Part shown: positions 5,851-8,661 of the stretch, one piece after another
Layout of the letters: each line of letters begins with the position of its first letter
Position numbering within the stretch: position 1 is the stretch's first letter
Assembly (NCBI GenBank): GCA_050945895.1
Contig: JBMNTU010000089.1
Location: forward strand, 1 to 8,661
DNA: 8,661 nt
Source: JBMNTU01 sp050945895
Lineage (GTDB): Bacteria; Bacillota; Clostridia; Christensenellales; Christensenellaceae
Direction of reading: 5' to 3'
Notes under the pieces: generated by a model
The model's database searches: none
What the model was told of the DNA's origin: nothing
The model's input: only the letters and a program-made list of their open reading frames with translations
Translations under genes and position numbers: made by a program

Positions 5851-6273
5851 TCAGTCGAATTTCAAAAGATTCAAGCCGATTTCCTGGCTAAATGCCCGGT
5901 CTGCTTTGCCTGCAATTTCTGTAACGGTCAATTCGGCGGTGGCGCTGACATGGGCTTCGTTCAGGTGCCCGCCGTATACGCCAGCCTGGGCGTCGGCGAC
6001 GGACATATGGAGATGCAGATAGGTTTCCCCGTCCATAGTTGAAACCGTGCCCACAAGAGACACGATCTCCATGTTTTTTTCGACCGTATTTTTCGTATAC
6101 ACCTTTGTTTGAGGGTCAAAAAGCCCTAAAACGGCCCGATTTACAGCACCTAGGCCGCTGACAGAGGCGAGGAAAACGTGCTCTTTTTCGGCAAACGCTT
6201 TTAGCGATGAAACGATTTCGTCTCCCGGATCCAGCCGGATGACCCATGTGGTATCAAATTTTTTATATTCCAT
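5851..6273 (-). CDS. PPC/DUF296-domain protein
   Basis: A 140-residue single-domain protein of the PPC (plant and prokaryote conserved, DUF296) family. The family in bacteria forms compact trimers and is annotated as putative DNA-binding, though its role is poorly known. Diagnostic features are the FLASVSGLGAVNRAVLG strand-turn (34-50) and the histidines of HLHMSVAD (His87, His89) with GGHL (His103), which bind metal in characterised members. The tail is ATAELTVTEI (111-120) and IGLNLLKF (132-139). Length equals the isolated family domain, so it is complete. ATG 6273 is preceded by AGGAGG with only 4-5 nt spacing; an ATG 29 codons upstream would start inside the promoter and was rejected. It has its own promoter and is divergent from the SDR gene. 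Function is not inferable beyond the family. Confidence 0.88.
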   Translation of the reverse strand: MEYKKFDTTWVIRLDPGDEIVSSLKAFAEKEHVFLASVSGLGAVNRAVLGLFDPQTKVYTKNTVEKNMEIVSLVGTVSTMDGETYLHLHMSVADAQAGVYGGHLNEAHVSATAELTVTEIAGKADRAFSQEIGLNLLKFD

Positions 6274-6331
6274 TTTTCCTCCTGTTTTGTACGCTGCCTG
6301 AAATAATTGTATGGAACCAGACTCTATGCAG

Positions 6332-6360
6332 ATTATAGCTTTCGGGGAAAGTTTTTTCAA
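6332..6360 (-). promoter_or_regulatory. Sigma-A promoter of the PPC-domain gene
   Basis: On the minus strand TTGAAA (plus 6360-6355), a 17-bp spacer and perfect TATAAT (plus 6337-6332) lie about 60 bp before the start codon. This is a near-consensus promoter in the right orientation and place. Confidence 0.75.
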
Positions 6361-6504
6361 TATACAAATGGTTTATTAAAAGTATATAATATTTACACAG
6401 GAAAAACGCTGCTAGGTAAAAACACCCGTTCTACTCTTTAAAAACAAATCAACCGGAGTACAAATCATCAATACCTGCTTATAAAGATTGGTGGAACAAA
6501 TATT

Positions 6505-6562
6505 ATACAGGCCGAAAAAACATGTACCACACAGCAAAGACTGTAATAGAATTGGCCTGTAT
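6505..6562. promoter_or_regulatory. Inverted repeat in the upstream region of the SDR-like gene
   Basis: ATACAGGCC (6505-6513) and GGCCTGTAT (6554-6562) form a perfect 9-bp inverted pair about 40 nt apart, ending about 20 bp before the AGGAGG of the next gene. It could be a leader RNA stem or paired regulator half-sites. Apart from this, 6361-6586 shows only a TATAAT at 6383 with no good -35. Confidence 0.45.
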
Positions 6563-6592
6563 TGACTGTCCGTAATATATAGGAGGATGATA

Positions 6593-7255
6593 ATGAAAAC
6601 GATTGCGATTATTGGAACAGGCCAGGGCTTTGGCTATTCTGTTGCAAAAACATTTGGGAAGCAGGGCTATAACGTAGCAATGATTTCCCGCAGCAAAATC
6701 AAGCTGGAGACATTCTCCTATTACCTGCAGCAAGCAGGGATCAACGCAAAGGGTTTTGAAGGCAGCATGCTGGACCGGACGTCGTTAAAACGGTCGCTAG
6801 AACAGGCGGAGGAACACTTTGGAGCGATTGATGTGTTGGAGTATAGCCCGGTCATGAATCTAACAAAACCGTTGGATGTACTGGAAATGGACGAACGGTC
6901 GTTTGGAGAAGCGGTGGACCATATGCTTTCCGGAGCGATTACAGCAGTAAACCACGTTTTGCCTGCGATGCTGGAAATGCGTCAGGGAACGCTGATTTTT
7001 ACTTCAGGCCTTTCTGCAACAACGACCGTTCCGCAAATGGACCACTGCCTGATAGCGACTGCTGCACTCTCTAAATATGCAGAGCTGCTTCATGCAGAGC
7101 TCAAAGGTCGGGGCGTCCATTCTGCATTGTTTTCGCTTGAATGGTCTAAAACGGGGTCGCCTTACGAGCCGGATGCGGCGGCTGAGCACCTATACAATAC
7201 TGTTTTTCTGGAAAGGGAAAATGCGGTGGAACCCTATCTATGCAATGGATTTTAA
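6593..7255 (+). CDS. SDR-fold protein lacking the classical catalytic Tyr-Lys
   Basis: A 220-residue Rossmann protein of the short-chain dehydrogenase/reductase superfamily. The nucleotide-binding motif is GTGQGFG (8-14), with Ser32-Arg33 after the second strand (MISRS), suggesting NADP. The core strand LIFTSG keeps Ser138. At the YxxxK site, however, counting from Pro147, the Tyr position is Cys152 and the Lys position is Thr156. The usual NNAG stretch reads EYSP (83-86). It is therefore an atypical SDR, either a different chemistry or a binding/regulatory protein. The start is ATG 6593, 6 nt after AGGAGG (6581-6586). The ATG at 6587 touches the ribosome site and was rejected. It appears to be a single-gene unit. 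The substrate is unknown. Confidence 0.85.
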   Translation: MKTIAIIGTGQGFGYSVAKTFGKQGYNVAMISRSKIKLETFSYYLQQAGINAKGFEGSMLDRTSLKRSLEQAEEHFGAIDVLEYSPVMNLTKPLDVLEMDERSFGEAVDHMLSGAITAVNHVLPAMLEMRQGTLIFTSGLSATTTVPQMDHCLIATAALSKYAELLHAELKGRGVHSALFSLEWSKTGSPYEPDAAAEHLYNTVFLERENAVEPYLCNGF

Positions 7256-7290
7256 GGAGTGAGCTACGCTGCATAGAACGAGTGTTGCAC

Positions 7291-7323
7291 AAAAAAACGA
7301 CATAACAGAACGACTGTTCTTCG
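7291..7323 (-). terminator. Weak terminator after LacI-type regulator copy 2
   Basis: AACAG (7304-7308) pairs with CTGTT (7314-7318), with outer CGA/TCG (7298-7300, 7321-7323) across an internal loop. On the minus strand a run of seven T follows (plus A run 7291-7297). It is 13 bp past the regulator stop. The stem is short, so strength is uncertain. Confidence 0.45.
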
Positions 7324-7335
7324 GAGCGCTTCCGT

Positions 7336-8364
7336 TCATATTTTGCAGCAGGTCTGCCCTTCGAATAAATCAACACCAATAATAGACTGCTGCGGCGGCT
7401 TAATTGTTTCAAAGTTGACTATAAAATCAAAAATCGCATGGGAAAGCGCTTTTGTGTTTTGCCGTATAGTTGTTATTTGCGGGAAAAAATCGCTGGGGTC
7501 AATGCCGTCTATACCGCAAATAGAGTATTTCTCAGGAATTTTTACACCGCAAGAGTTGGCTTTTAAAATAAACCCTTTTGCCATGTTGTCGTCTGCTGCA
7601 ATAAGCGCTGTTGGCGGAGTCTCAAGGGATTCATAATAGTCAAAGGCATCCATTCCGGCAGTCTGAGAGAAGTCGCCCCGAAATATATATTGCTTGCGGA
7701 AGGGAATATTGTACTTACTAAGGCTTGCTTTGTAGCTGGCATACCGTTCTACGGCGGAGGACATATAATCGGGTCCGCATATAAAACCGATTTCTTTGTG
7801 CCCAAGATTATGCAGGTATTCGACAAGCAGGCTGATGCCCTGTTTGTGGTCGGATTTTACAGAATAGCAGTTAAGCCCGCTGGGCGTGTCGCGGTCCAAA
7901 AGCACGATGGGAATATGGCTGGAGGTTTCTTCCAGCGTATCGTTGATATGTTCGTACCAGCCCTCTACCCAGCCCTCCGTCAGTACAATACCTGTGACCC
8001 GTATGCTTCGGCAATGCTGGTAGTAGGTCAACTCGCGTTCGATGGATGTTCCCGTATCACAAATCATCAGGGTCATACCGTTTTCAAGCGCAAGCTGGTT
8101 CAGGTGCTGGATAATGCTTACATAAAACGGAATGCGCAGGTCAAAAACCATGAAACCAATTGAATTGGAGGAACCGCTGATAAAATTGCGGGCAATTTGG
8201 TTGGGTACATAATTATTCTGTTTTATGATGTTCATAACCTTTTCGTATGTTTCTTGCGACGTGACCTCGGGGGTATTGATGACCCGGGAAACGGTTGCGG
8301 TAGAGACGCCGGCAAGTTTCGCGATATCTCTTATACCCAAGTTTTTTCCGTAGCTGCTCTTCAT
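7336..8364 (-). CDS. LacI/GalR-family transcriptional regulator (copy 2)
   Basis: A 342-residue LacI-family repressor. The helix-turn-helix is at 10-30 (GIRDIAKLAGVSTATVSRVI), the hinge helix at 52-63 (YVPNQIARNFIS), and a sugar-binding effector core follows: IPFYVSIIQHLN, LLDRDTPSG, CYSVKSDHKQG, GFICGP, IAADDNMAKG and CGIDGIDPSDFFP. The ATG at 8364 follows AAGGAG with 7-nt spacing. The frame opens earlier at 8394 without a site. It is a paralogue of the regulator at 1827-2849, with the recognition helix VSTATVSRV identical. It is divergent from a strong rightward promoter at 8550-8577 whose downstream operator fits its family. It therefore probably represses a sugar-related gene right of the window and perhaps itself. 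Confidence 0.94.
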   Translation of the reverse strand: MKSSYGKNLGIRDIAKLAGVSTATVSRVINTPEVTSQETYEKVMNIIKQNNYVPNQIARNFISGSSNSIGFMVFDLRIPFYVSIIQHLNQLALENGMTLMICDTGTSIERELTYYQHCRSIRVTGIVLTEGWVEGWYEHINDTLEETSSHIPIVLLDRDTPSGLNCYSVKSDHKQGISLLVEYLHNLGHKEIGFICGPDYMSSAVERYASYKASLSKYNIPFRKQYIFRGDFSQTAGMDAFDYYESLETPPTALIAADDNMAKGFILKANSCGVKIPEKYSICGIDGIDPSDFFPQITTIRQNTKALSHAIFDFIVNFETIKPPQQSIIGVDLFEGQTCCKI

Positions 8365-8549
8365 TCGAACACTCCTTTTTCGATCAGGCCGCAAAAGGTA
8401 TGATATTTGGATTTACCAATCTGCAATATTGAAATACCTATTCTTAATATCAAATTTCTTTCCGCACCCAATTATTTGTCTTACTAGCATAAAATAACAT
8501 ACTTTTTTTGTAATTTGCATACTTTTTGAAAAAAAACTATTTTTTGCTA

Positions 8550-8577
8550 TTGACAAATCAATATTTCTTAGTATAAT
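8550..8577 (+). promoter_or_regulatory. Near-consensus sigma-A promoter facing out of the window
   Basis: Perfect TTGACA (8550-8555), a 16-bp spacer and perfect TATAAT (8572-8577). Transcription should begin near 8584 and run rightward. No start codon with a ribosome site is seen before the window ends, so the gene lies beyond 8661. The rest of 8365-8661 is very AT-rich, with no supported gene. Confidence 0.85.
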
Positions 8578-8593
8578 ATATAGGCATACAAAG

Positions 8594-8607
8594 TGTAAAC
8601 GGTTACA
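8594..8607. promoter_or_regulatory. GalR/CcpA-type operator downstream of the promoter
   Basis: TGTAAACGGTTACA is a CG-centred near-palindrome that fits the LacI-family pattern TGTAANCGNTTACA and also the catabolite-responsive (cre) consensus. It lies about 10-23 bp after the predicted start of transcription, a roadblock/repression position. A second overlapping inverted pair, GTGTAAA (8593-8599) and TTTACAC (8608-8614), extends it. The likely ligand is the adjacent regulator at 7336-8364; CcpA is the alternative. Confidence 0.75.
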
Positions 8608-8661
8608 TTTACACGAATTGGATAAATTTTTCACTCATAAAAAAATTGAATGATTGAAAAG

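Overview
The window looks like chromosomal DNA from a Gram-positive bacterium of the Firmicutes, most likely class Clostridia. The reasons are sigma-A type promoters (TTGACA/TATAAT), purine-rich AGGAGG ribosome binding sites, hairpin-plus-T terminators, and LacI/GalR regulators typical of gut clostridia. Base composition is mid-range, without an obvious foreign island. No tRNA, rRNA, CRISPR array or transposase was seen.

Left part (1-2849): the decayed 3' end of a ribose/monosaccharide-type ABC permease is followed by an intact zinc-dependent polyol/alcohol dehydrogenase. A convergent LacI-family repressor lies beyond a strong terminator. Together they read as the remains of a sugar or polyol utilisation locus whose transporter has been lost.

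Middle part (2850-4805): this is the most interesting section. A long leader carries two tandem 45-bp hairpin repeats and a 7-codon ORF, MYSIRLR, with a strong Shine-Dalgarno. An intrinsic terminator (attenuator) with competing complementary arms follows, and then a full-length MFS exporter that I recognise as related to the macrolide efflux pump Mef(A). The leader peptide ends in Arg-Leu-Arg-stop, like the known macrolide-stalling leaders MTASMRLR (mef) and MTHSMRLR (ermD). The layout therefore suggests antibiotic-sensing attenuation of an efflux gene in a setting with no msr(D) partner.

Right part (4821-8661): on the minus strand are a class I SAM-dependent methyltransferase, whose terminator lies inside the last codons of the mef-like gene, and a small PPC/DUF296 protein with its own good promoter. 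A divergent SDR-fold protein follows; it lacks the classical catalytic Tyr and Lys. Last comes a second LacI-family repressor, clearly a paralogue of the first. At the right edge a near-consensus promoter followed by a GalR/CcpA-type operator points rightward at a gene outside the window, probably the target of that second repressor.
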